NCBI GenBank assembly: GCA_021807115.1
Contig: JAKAPJ010000010.1
Coordinates: 1-40,783, forward strand
Length of the DNA: 40,783 bases
Direction: 5' to 3'
From: Microcaldota archaeon
GTDB lineage: Archaea > Micrarchaeota > Micrarchaeia > Micrarchaeales > Micrarchaeaceae
In this document: piece by piece, positions 30,157-38,323 of the stretch
Layout: each line of letters opens with the position of its first letter
Numbering within the stretch: the first letter of the stretch is position 1
Notes under the pieces: generated by a model
Database searches by the model: none
What the model was told of the DNA's origin: nothing
Seen by the model: only the letters and a program-made list of their open reading frames with translations
Translations under genes and position numbers: made by a program

Positions 30157-30690
30157 CTATTTCACGTAGAGCTTCTCGAACTCCTTTGCAAGCAGAGAAA
30201 GATACTCAGGCAGCATCTCTATTGACTGTCCGGCTATGGCCCTTGGCTCAATCACCCCGCCCGCGCCCTCGAATTTCGCAAAATCCTCGAACACCTCGGC
30301 CATCTTCTGCTGGTTCATCCCGCTCTTCATGAGTATCAGCAGTATCTTCGCCGTGGCATATGTCTCGGTGAGCATGCCGGTGAGCATTATCCTCTCGGCG
30401 TCGCCGACCTTCTCGAGATCCTCTGACTCTATGAACTTGTTGAGCCACCTGGCTGACAGCTCGAATATGCTGGCCATGGATGTCTGCTTTCTAAGTGCCT
30501 GCCTTGCAGTTACTGCGATCTCGCTGCGGAGATCGTTGTTGGTAGTGGTGGCGGCGAGGTAGCTGCCTATGGAGCCTATATCAGTGGCCAGCATCCCGGA
30601 AAGGGCCATGAAAAGGTATTCGTAGCCGGTGGGATGCCTGCGCCCCTCTGCCTGGTCTGTGGCCATTGCGCTGCACCTATACACTACCAC
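30157..30690 (-). CDS. Hypothetical helical protein (177 aa), edge of the island
   Basis: Full-length ORF with the same orientation and density as the downstream paralog cluster. Confidence 0.65.
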   Translation of the reverse strand: MVVYRCSAMATDQAEGRRHPTGYEYLFMALSGMLATDIGSIGSYLAATTTNNDLRSEIAVTARQALRKQTSMASIFELSARWLNKFIESEDLEKVGDAERIMLTGMLTETYATAKILLILMKSGMNQQKMAEVFEDFAKFEGAGGVIEPRAIAGQSIEMLPEYLSLLAKEFEKLYVK

Positions 30691-30741
30691 TTGCCAAAGT
30701 AAACTATATAAAGACGCGTGGTACCGTTCGGTATGCGGGCG

Positions 30742-31380
30742 TCACTGTGCCGCAGTCTTTGCAAGCTCTGGGCCTACTGACATCATTATCAGCGCCCTGC
30801 CGAGGTTTGGTGCTAGCCCCTCTACGTTCTTTATGGATTTGAGCATGCTCTCGACCCGATCCGTGAAGTCGCTTGCAAAGGGATTCTTGGAGAGGTAGTC
30901 GGCATCCTTCGCTATCTCGTTGAACGCGGATATCGTTGCTCTTAGCGAAGCCACTGCCACGTAAACAAAGCCGGGCGTGTTGCCTGTGTATCCGAAGTCA
31001 GACCCCCAGTAGTTTTTCCAGTACCATGGCAGGAAGTTCTTTATCTCTTCGGGGCTGTAGCGCAGCCACGCCTCGCCAGACAGCACCACGGTGTTTAGTC
31101 TCTTGACTAGGTCAGAGCGTGTTATATACTCGACTACCTCGGCACGCCTGGACGGGGACGGACCGCCATCGACCCATGATTCTGGGATGTCGGCAAACGT
31201 CTTGAGAGGGCCTACCAGGTTCAGGCCTTTCTTCAGCTCCCACTCCAGCACATCAGTGCTGTGTAGGAATCCAGTCTTCATGAATGAGGCAGCCCTCTCC
31301 TCCTTTTTCAGGTTTGACTCTTTTGTTACCATCATATCGCCGCACGCCGCCTGTTTATGAGGCGATTTCGCCTCGCCCAT
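30742..31380 (-). CDS. ESWVDGG-family paralog 1
   Basis: KTFADIPESWVDGGPSPSRRAEVVEY...LPWYWKNYWG; start at MGEAKSP (track ORF 30742..31422). Confidence 0.75.
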   Translation of the reverse strand: MGEAKSPHKQAACGDMMVTKESNLKKEERAASFMKTGFLHSTDVLEWELKKGLNLVGPLKTFADIPESWVDGGPSPSRRAEVVEYITRSDLVKRLNTVVLSGEAWLRYSPEEIKNFLPWYWKNYWGSDFGYTGNTPGFVYVAVASLRATISAFNEIAKDADYLSKNPFASDFTDRVESMLKSIKNVEGLAPNLGRALIMMSVGPELAKTAAQ

Positions 31381-31387
31381 CGCGCCC

Positions 31388-32519
31388 TCATGGCGCCACC
31401 GGACCAACGTCCAGGAACACAAGCCTGTCGACCGAGTTATAGATTGAGCTCGCTGCTTTATATATGTTTATGAGCACATCCTCCGCGACATCGTTTTTAC
31501 CTGCCGCGACGGAGTGCCGGAGCTTCGGATATTTGGCTATGCTGCCCTCGAGCGCCCTCAGGTCCCCCCAGCATCCTGCCGGTGTTCGCGACCGCATCCT
31601 TTACGATCCCATACGAAGCTGACGCCGCGTTTTGACCCACACCGAGGGACGTGATCCAGTGCGACTGCACTGATGCAGCTATCGCGGCGTAGCCATTTGA
31701 AAGAAATTTCTCAGTCTTGGCTATGGACCTTGATATTGAGCGCGCCAGGTTCCGGTTCGACACTGCAGCTGCCATGGCGTCATACCTGGATTGATCTGCG
31801 TTCTTGCCATCAATCCATGCCCCGAGCATATCATCGAAATTGCGCATCTCCTTTAGCCTGCCGGACGTGTCCAGAGCGGAATTGTACAGCGAGATGGTAT
31901 CGCCCATTACGCCGTCGCTGGGGGCCTTGCCGCGCCGGCTAACGGTGCTGTGCAGCGGCGCCGATACCCTGCTGCCTGCGAATGCGCAGTGCTTCACCTC
32001 CCCTCTTATGGCCGCGATTGTGGCGAGCAGCCGGAAGGAGTCCGTCCTCGCGTCAAGGGCCGAGTACAGCTGGGCATCGCTAATAGCGGTGGGCCTGATT
32101 GCCATGCGCAATGTGACAGTGTACAGTATCCCAATCAGAAGTGAGATGCCGTTCGCCGGATCCTTTGCTATCGCGTCTATCTTTTCCTGCACCACCGGGT
32201 TGTGCTCGTACGCCGTGGAGAACACGCATGACTTTTGCGCGTTGGCGCTCATATCAGTGCCGCAGGATTCCGAAGTCGCTATCCTGAAGCCTGTCGTATT
32301 TCCGCCAACACCCACATTTCCGTACAGCACCATGCCGTGCGGTGTGAGTTCAAGCTTTGCAGAAAGAGATTCACCCTTGAGCGCTATATGTAGATCCTGC
32401 GGTTTGCGGGCATGGCGGCGGCTGCTTTGGTACACTGGTTCCCACCGGTGCGTCAGCCCTTGCGCAGCCGTGCTGCATCTGCAGCGCTGTTTATTTCCTG
32501 GCCAAGCGAAGACAGCCAC
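31388..32519 (-). pseudogene. ESWVDGG-family paralog 2 with a frameshift (ORFs 31497..32519 and 31388..31597)
   Basis: MRNFDDMLGAWIDGKNADQSRYDAMAAAV...QSHWITS in one frame; the C-terminal IYNSVDRLVFLDVGPVAP continues in another frame past a G6 run. The 5' end is uncertain. Confidence 0.6.
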
Positions 32520-33073
32520 ATCATCATGTAGCCGAGGTTGAAGCCTAGTTCCGTTGTGCGGGAAAGAAGGTCTATTGTCTTATCGTGGACGGAAAGAACC
32601 TCTGGATCCGTTGAAATCTCACGGAGCTCCTTTAGGTCGCTGAGCATCTTAGTGACCAACCCTACCTTATATTCATACTTCTTCTGCTTCTCATCCATCA
32701 TTTGCGGATCGCCCTTGGTCACCCGCTCCCAATGGGGCATGAGCATATTCCTTATGGCCTTGACATCCATGTCAATCCATGCCTGCAGCGTGTTTATGCA
32801 CCGTTCCAGCGATACCTTGAAACCCTCGGAATTTATCACTGCGGCTATTGCCTCGTTGCTCGCGGTCTGCACCACTGTTACGTCGCCAAGCCGGCTGGTC
32901 TTGCCAGGCGGGACCGGCACGAACTCTATCATGTTCTGTAGCGCAACTGATGCGAGATGCAACTGCTCTGCCTCATGGCCCATGTCTATCATGGGCTGTA
33001 CTAGAGGTTCTGGAGTGCGATGCCTGGGCTTGTTGTTCCAGCCGCCGCGCTCTCCTCGTTTATCCTTGTTCAT
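32453..33073 (-). CDS. ESWVDGG-family divergent paralog 3 (206 aa)
   Basis: AAVINSEGFKVSLERCINTLQAWIDMDVKAIRNMLMPHWERVTKGD aligns with the middle/HW segment of the paralogs. Confidence 0.65.
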   Translation of the reverse strand: MNKDKRGERGGWNNKPRHRTPEPLVQPMIDMGHEAEQLHLASVALQNMIEFVPVPPGKTSRLGDVTVVQTASNEAIAAVINSEGFKVSLERCINTLQAWIDMDVKAIRNMLMPHWERVTKGDPQMMDEKQKKYEYKVGLVTKMLSDLKELREISTDPEVLSVHDKTIDLLSRTTELGFNLGYMMMWLSSLGQEINSAADAARLRKG

Positions 33074-33076
33074 ATA

Positions 33077-33604
33077 TTACACCACATCGCTAAACCCAAA
33101 TTTCTTGCGTCTTCGCAACATACTCCTGAGTCCGCCTGCCTGCTCTGTTGCCACGGCGTGCCTCACTGCATCGCTGAGGTCTGGGCTGCAGTTTGGCGCA
33201 TTTACTGCAAGCACCATGTCCGAAGCGAAGGCCCTGAGCCTCTCCTCCGAGTCCTTTATCCCATTGAATTGTACTTGGACCTGTTCGCATGGCAGTTGAA
33301 CGTAGTAGGAGCGTAAAACCTTCATACGCCCGACTGAGGATGTGTACAGCAGCTGCAACTGTACATCCCCGGATGTTTCCACCCTGAGCTTAAAGCTTTC
33401 CCATACCCCCGGTATGGACCCTACGGGATTCGACATCCTGAACGTACCTATCATGTCGAGCCTTCCGGGGCCAACCATAGCATTCGCAATAAGGCGCTCT
33501 CCGTCAAGGAAGAATGTCTCGCTATGGGCAATCCCTGCTTGGCTGCCCATTATATGTCTCGCAAGGGGCACGGGCAAGGTAACTGTTGGGGGCATCAATC
33601 TCAC
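33077..33604 (-). CDS. Hypothetical beta-rich protein (175 aa) in the island
   Basis: Full-length ORF 3 nt upstream of paralog 3. Confidence 0.6.
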   Translation of the reverse strand: MRLMPPTVTLPVPLARHIMGSQAGIAHSETFFLDGERLIANAMVGPGRLDMIGTFRMSNPVGSIPGVWESFKLRVETSGDVQLQLLYTSSVGRMKVLRSYYVQLPCEQVQVQFNGIKDSEERLRAFASDMVLAVNAPNCSPDLSDAVRHAVATEQAGGLRSMLRRRKKFGFSDVV

Positions 33605-33804
33605 TTGCTAGCACGAAGTTGTGGTATGGACATAATATTTATGCGTTTTGATTTCCTTGACCTGCACCTAAGGCATACCCTCCATTTCAGCTTGGTTTTC
33701 TGCTCCTTTAGCTTGTCTATGCCGCTTGCCTTTAGCACTGCTCCGTCTGTGTCCCTGCCTGAGAGGTGCACATATGTCTCGGTCATGTTGCTGTCAGGGG
33801 GTAT
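33601..33804 (-). pseudogene. C-terminal relic of a XerC/D-like tyrosine recombinase
   Basis: NMTETYVHLSGRDTDGAVLKASGIDKLKEQ...RVCLRCRSRKS matches the archaeal integrase tail with catalytic Tyr (YxHLSGRDxDxAxLKxxGI...CxxC); no R/HxxR part present. Confidence 0.7.
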
Positions 33805-34110
33805 TTAGGCGGGTAAAAGCACCCATACCCAGGTATCCGGCGATGAGTTTGTGGCGTTATTCTCAATCCATGCCCGTAGCATGGTACCGGTTGCGTTTGC
33901 GCCTGTAGAGAATTCCACATTGCTCCAATTAGAATTTATTTGCGGGATTGAGATGCTGTTTATAGTGAGCATTTGCTGGAATGGCTCCGGCGCGTGGAGC
34001 CGCTAGCCATTGCTTATTACTATAGGTATCGAGGCCAACGTTTGGGAGTATGCGAACATCTGGGACAAAACAATCGCAACGAATGTAAACAGCAGCAGTC
34101 TGCAATGCAT
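33805..34110 (-). pseudogene. Signal-peptide plus DUF2341-like fragment with an in-frame TAG
   Basis: MHCRLLLFTFVAIVLSQMFAYSQTLASIPIVISNG*RLHAPEPFQQMLTINSISIPQINSNWSNVEFSTGANATGTMLRAWIENNATNSSPDTWVWVLLPA* in one frame; TAG at 34003-34005. Confidence 0.65.
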
Positions 34111-34250
34111 TTGCCCTCCCCGATTTATTTCAAAACGCGCTCATAAAGGTTATTTGCTTCTCCTATTTGGTCCTGCGGCAGTATTTATAATAAGTGCTTT
34201 TGTGCAATTTGGCTGTTTGGATTTCCGGTAAGGCCGGGCAAATAGCCATA

Positions 34251-34305
34251 CGTATAAACTCAGCCATCTGTGTATAAAGTCGGCAGTCTGCGTATAAAGT
34301 AGGCC
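34251..34305. repeat. 20-bp tandem repeat, about 2.75 copies, each with a GTATAAA/TTTATAC core
   Basis: cgtataaactcagccatctg / tgtataaagtcggcagtctg / cgtataaagtaggcc. Confidence 0.75.
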
Positions 34306-34429
34306 AAAAACCTGACTTTGTACACAAAGCAGATATGAGCTACAGGTGCACTATTGCAATGCATTACGCTGGTACCCGCTCATGCATCCACTGCCCGTGG
34401 CGGCACGGCGCGAGGCAACGGCGCTACCT

Positions 34430-35035
34430 TCAGGTCCGCCTCGGGACGGGCTGCACCCTGTGCGCCAATGAAGACAGTCTTGGAGCTGCATCTGCTACGA
34501 CCCTCTGCACGTCTCCAAGCATTCCAAGCATCTCATCAACCCTATCCCTGAAGTCTGGCGAATCCAGATTTTCAGGCAGGTCCATATACGGCCGCAGCTC
34601 CTCAAGCTTTTTGTATGCGGACTCGGCAGCTATCCTGGTCAGATCGTATAGAGACAGCACCTGCCGCACTGTGTTTTCAGTGGCGTTAAAAACAGATACT
34701 TGAGACGCGGCTATGGACGCCTTGGCACTATCCTTATCTATTGCCAACCACGCCCCTACCGCATCGATGGCGCTGCCGACAGCGTTCTTCATGTCCAAGT
34801 ATGCCATGCGCCCCGTAAGCTGATCGTAGCGGTACTGCTGCGCACCTCCCTCTAGCCAATGCGTGGTTATGTCGCCGAATTTCCCTATGGCCCTGATCGG
34901 CTCAATGATGCTAAAGAGCATGGCGCTGGCCTTCCGGGCCAGTGCCGATATCTCTGTGCCGGTGGCGTACTGGGTTGGCGGTACATCCTTGCCAATGCCC
35001 GGGATTGCGTCCTTTTCTGGCATTCGCAGCACCAT
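34430..35035 (-). CDS. ESWVDGG-family paralog 4
   Basis: IGKFGDITTHWLEGGAQQYRYDQLTGRMAYLDMKNAVGSAIDAVGAWL. Confidence 0.7.
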   Translation of the reverse strand: MVLRMPEKDAIPGIGKDVPPTQYATGTEISALARKASAMLFSIIEPIRAIGKFGDITTHWLEGGAQQYRYDQLTGRMAYLDMKNAVGSAIDAVGAWLAIDKDSAKASIAASQVSVFNATENTVRQVLSLYDLTRIAAESAYKKLEELRPYMDLPENLDSPDFRDRVDEMLGMLGDVQRVVADAAPRLSSLAHRVQPVPRRT

Positions 35036-35041
35036 TCAGCA

Positions 35042-35668
35042 CTATTGCTTATCGAAAGCAGTAGGGGCCCTTGCGAGCCGATAGAGGGATCCGCAGAGTG
35101 GAGCGAGCTGCTCTGCAAGCACGGCTGCGTGCTTCAGGGTTTCAGGCAGAACCTTGTCAACTATGTCACGCATATTAGGGTCTCCTTCCGCAGCAAGTAG
35201 CGCCGCAACAGAGGCGCGGAACTCCTTCATTGCCGGCAGGGATTCGTTGATGAGTGCAGTGGCATCATCCACAAGGGTGGGCACCGCGGATATCTTCTGC
35301 GTCATCCCCCTATACATGCCAGTGTAGTGCCTAAGCCAGTGCGATGGAAATAGCATCTTCATCTCATCGCCGTCATTTTTTGCCCATTGCTCTCCCTGGG
35401 ATATTGCGGAATCCATGGCTACCCATCTCTTGGCATCCTTCAGCATGGCAAACAGCTGCCCATAGCGCCCCTCCGCAGGGCCGCCGTCGACCCAGGACTC
35501 CACTATGTCGTTGAACGTGAGTATTTCCTTTGCGCGCGAATTGGCTTCCCACATGTTGTCTGCAAGGTTCTTTGTCCTGCTCACCACGCCTTCCTTCCTG
35601 GCCAGCTGGATCTCCTGCACGAAGTCGCGGTACTCCGCACCCGGATACTGTGACTTTATCATCGCCAT
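35042..35668 (-). CDS. ESWVDGG-family paralog 5
   Basis: ILTFNDIVESWVDGGPAEGRYGQLFAMLKDAKRWVAMDSAISQGEQW...PSHWLRHY. Confidence 0.8.
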   Translation of the reverse strand: MAMIKSQYPGAEYRDFVQEIQLARKEGVVSRTKNLADNMWEANSRAKEILTFNDIVESWVDGGPAEGRYGQLFAMLKDAKRWVAMDSAISQGEQWAKNDGDEMKMLFPSHWLRHYTGMYRGMTQKISAVPTLVDDATALINESLPAMKEFRASVAALLAAEGDPNMRDIVDKVLPETLKHAAVLAEQLAPLCGSLYRLARAPTAFDKQ

Positions 35669-35740
35669 GTCAGTTGCACACCGTCTTGTATTGTATTCAG
35701 CCCATTATTTATTACATTGAGCCAAATCCGCACGGATATT

Positions 35741-36364
35741 CTAGCCGTAGATCCTGAGCAGGTTGTGCTCTATCGTAGCCGGGGCGCGGGGACCGCGGTA
35801 TAGCATCATTAGGTTCCTAGCTCCATTGTATATCTGCAGTATCGCATCGCCGGACCGCTCGATTGCGGCCTGCAGTTCCGCGTCGATCCTGCTGGTGTCG
35901 TACGGGACCGCGGAGCACTCCAGCATTCCTCCTATGCTCAGCCTTATCGCCTTTAGGGCCGCCAGGGATTTGACGATGTTGGATGCAGCCTTGCCAATTA
36001 TAGGGGCAAGTTTTGCAGCCTCGGCCGGCGTTGCGTTCTGCTCATTTATCCAGTGCGCCGCTATCACGGCGGGGGCGCCGTCCGGGCCCGACCGGACCCA
36101 TTGCTCTGACAGCCTTATAGCATCGTCGATCGCGCTGGTGAACTTATCGTTCTTGAGCATTGCGAAGAGCTCGTCGTATCGCACCGCAGAGGAGCCGCCG
36201 TCGACCCAGGACTCCACTATGTCATTGAACTTGACAAGGCGGTGAAGTGACCCGTATGCCTGGAATAGAGCGCTGCCTAGCACTATTGTGCTGTCGCGGA
36301 ACGCATCGCGCCTGAGGCTGTACTCAGTGTGGCCCTGTGACCTCTTGGCTTCTACCTCGCCCAT
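35741..36364 (-). CDS. ESWVDGG-family paralog 6
   Basis: LVKFNDIVESWVDGGSSAVRYDELFAMLKNDKFTSAIDDAIRLSEQWV...AAHWINEQ; start placed at MGEVEAKR because a TATA-like tttaaat abuts the track's ATG. Confidence 0.8.
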   Translation of the reverse strand: MGEVEAKRSQGHTEYSLRRDAFRDSTIVLGSALFQAYGSLHRLVKFNDIVESWVDGGSSAVRYDELFAMLKNDKFTSAIDDAIRLSEQWVRSGPDGAPAVIAAHWINEQNATPAEAAKLAPIIGKAASNIVKSLAALKAIRLSIGGMLECSAVPYDTSRIDAELQAAIERSGDAILQIYNGARNLMMLYRGPRAPATIEHNLLRIYG

Positions 36365-36439
36365 CTCAACACACGCTGATTCTACCCATTGTGCGCAACT
36401 CATATTTAAACCAGCCTGCCTGGGGCGGCTGCCTGATAT

Positions 36440-37069
36440 TCACGCCTTCCTGGCGAAGATACATACTATCCTCTGCCTGGGGTCCTTTTTGTTTAGGTAG
36501 CTCATCTCGACCCTGAACCCGTGGCGCCCCACAAGCCCGCGAAGCTCAGGCTCCCTGTAGTTGGAGAAGAGCCTCTTGTCGAAGTGCTCGCCAGAACCGT
36601 TCTTCACGGAGATGAACAGCACGCCACCCGGCTTGAGAACCTTGCATATCCCGTCAAGCACTGCTCCGGCGTCCGCCTTCTTTATGTGGAGTATGCTCAT
36701 GCATGACCAGGCAGCATCGAAGCTGCCATGGGGGAATTTTATGCTGCGCATGTCCATACGCGTGAACTTGCAGCCTGGCGCCAGGCGCTTTGCCTCGGAA
36801 AGCATGGGAGCGGAATAGTCTATGCCCTCTGTGTCGTAACCTAGCTTCGTGAAGTACTCCGTGTCCCTGCCCGGGCCGCAGCCCACATCGATTATTCTGC
36901 CGCTGCTGCCCAGAAGCCCAAGGAACGTGCGGTACTCTGCCTTCCAGAATGTCAGGCCGTAATACGCCTTTGCGTATAGGTGGGCATCGGAATCGTAAGT
37001 CGACTTTGTGCTGGAATATTCCATGTCTCCCTTATCGCTCACGCTTGCAGCTGCCATCGCAACCAACAT
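36440..37069 (-). CDS. Class I SAM-dependent methyltransferase
   Basis: RIIDVGCGPGRDTEYFTKLGYDTEGIDYSAPMLSEA, SFDAAWSCMSILHI, LKPGGVLFISVK. Confidence 0.92.
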   Translation of the reverse strand: MLVAMAAASVSDKGDMEYSSTKSTYDSDAHLYAKAYYGLTFWKAEYRTFLGLLGSSGRIIDVGCGPGRDTEYFTKLGYDTEGIDYSAPMLSEAKRLAPGCKFTRMDMRSIKFPHGSFDAAWSCMSILHIKKADAGAVLDGICKVLKPGGVLFISVKNGSGEHFDKRLFSNYREPELRGLVGRHGFRVEMSYLNKKDPRQRIVCIFARKA

Positions 37070-37136
37070 TGCGCCGGCGCATATGCCGCCGGCGCTTTAA
37101 TTGGCGCCACAAAGGTATTTAACAGTTGGATAAGCA

Positions 37137-37784
37137 GTGGATTGCATGAGGTTCGTCGCGTGGGACGTAATAAGCAAGAGCTTCTGGTGGCTTTTCGATG
37201 ACAAGTTTACGCTAGCTGTGGCGGCTGGAGGGGGGGCGCTCGGGGCGGCGACGTATCTTGTCGCGATTCAGTTTGTGAGGGCACCTGCCCCTGCGCTTGC
37301 AGAGATAGTAGGCGTGCTGCCGATGGCGATAGTGGGGTTCATTGTGGGGCTATTCGTGCAGGAGGCGGTTGTTGTCAGGGGGCTATCCGGATTCAAAGGG
37401 GACATATCTGAGACACTCGGCACCACGGTGGGAAAATACCCGGTGTTTCTGGCCACCACCGTGGCGTTTTATGTGGCGTTCGCGGTGGGGCTTGTGGCAC
37501 TTGTGCTGCCCGGCATATACCTTGCGCTGAGGCTTTCCCTTGCGCCCCTGGTATCTATTGCCGAGAATGTTGGACCGCTGGATGCGCTTAGGAGGAGCTG
37601 GAACTTAACAAGGGGCAATGCGCTGGGGATGCTGTATGTGTACGGGGCCGTGGTGCTCACGGCAAGCATCGCGCAGGCCGTAGTCTCAATGGTTTCTGGC
37701 GTGGTTGGGCAGTTCCTGTTCTCGGGAATAGAAATGGCTGCGGCAGTATCTTGGTGCCTGGTATACAGGGCGCTTGCGGCGTAG
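37137..37784 (+). CDS. Multi-TM membrane protein (GPDPase-membrane-domain/YciC-like)
   Basis: VLPGIYLALRLSLAPLVSIAENVGPLDALRRSWNLTRGN pattern with about 6 TM helices; start may be 37146. Confidence 0.75.
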   Translation: MDCMRFVAWDVISKSFWWLFDDKFTLAVAAGGGALGAATYLVAIQFVRAPAPALAEIVGVLPMAIVGFIVGLFVQEAVVVRGLSGFKGDISETLGTTVGKYPVFLATTVAFYVAFAVGLVALVLPGIYLALRLSLAPLVSIAENVGPLDALRRSWNLTRGNALGMLYVYGAVVLTASIAQAVVSMVSGVVGQFLFSGIEMAAAVSWCLVYRALAA

Positions 37785-37873
37785 GGCAACGGGACGCGGG
37801 CATGGCATTGGCCGGACTGCGGTCTGGAATGATTACATCGCCCCGTGCAAATGCAATGCGGGATATGGCGCAG

Positions 37874-38158
37874 TCACTTGCGCAACATGCCCGCCACCTC
37901 CTGAAGGCTTGCATCGGAGACCTGCGCGGCGGATGTGGCGGAATAGTGCGCCAGTATCCTTTTTATCTGCCCGAGTGCAGGTGACACGTGCTCGGCATGG
38001 CGCCGCGGGCCGCCTGATGGCCCGTTTAAGTATTTTGATTCTGGGGACCTGTCGCGGAAGTTCTGGGACAACAGCAGCTGTGGCTTCACCTCCTGCGAAA
38101 ACCCTCCAGATGTAACCATATTCGCCTGAACGTCGCTTTGGCTTATCTCCATTTTCAC
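37874..38158 (-). CDS. Hypothetical protein (94 aa)
   Basis: Open frame only; no recognised motif. Confidence 0.4.
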   Translation of the reverse strand: MKMEISQSDVQANMVTSGGFSQEVKPQLLLSQNFRDRSPESKYLNGPSGGPRRHAEHVSPALGQIKRILAHYSATSAAQVSDASLQEVAGMLRK

Positions 38159-38323
38159 ACCCTTTTCAATCGCTTATGGATGTATCGCGTCCCATGATAT
38201 ATTTATGCGTTGGTAGGGATACGTCAGGTGCAGTTGCGTGGGCATGGCGCGCTGCAGGCGGGGCGGGTTAGTGGCGCCCCTGCCCTTTTAAGTTTTGTCG
38301 CCCATAGTCTTGCAAATGATTCC

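Noticed and set aside
34251-34305. Short tandem repeats considered as a CRISPR array
   Set aside because: Contiguous 20-bp period without distinct spacers and fewer than 3 full copies; no cas genes in the window.
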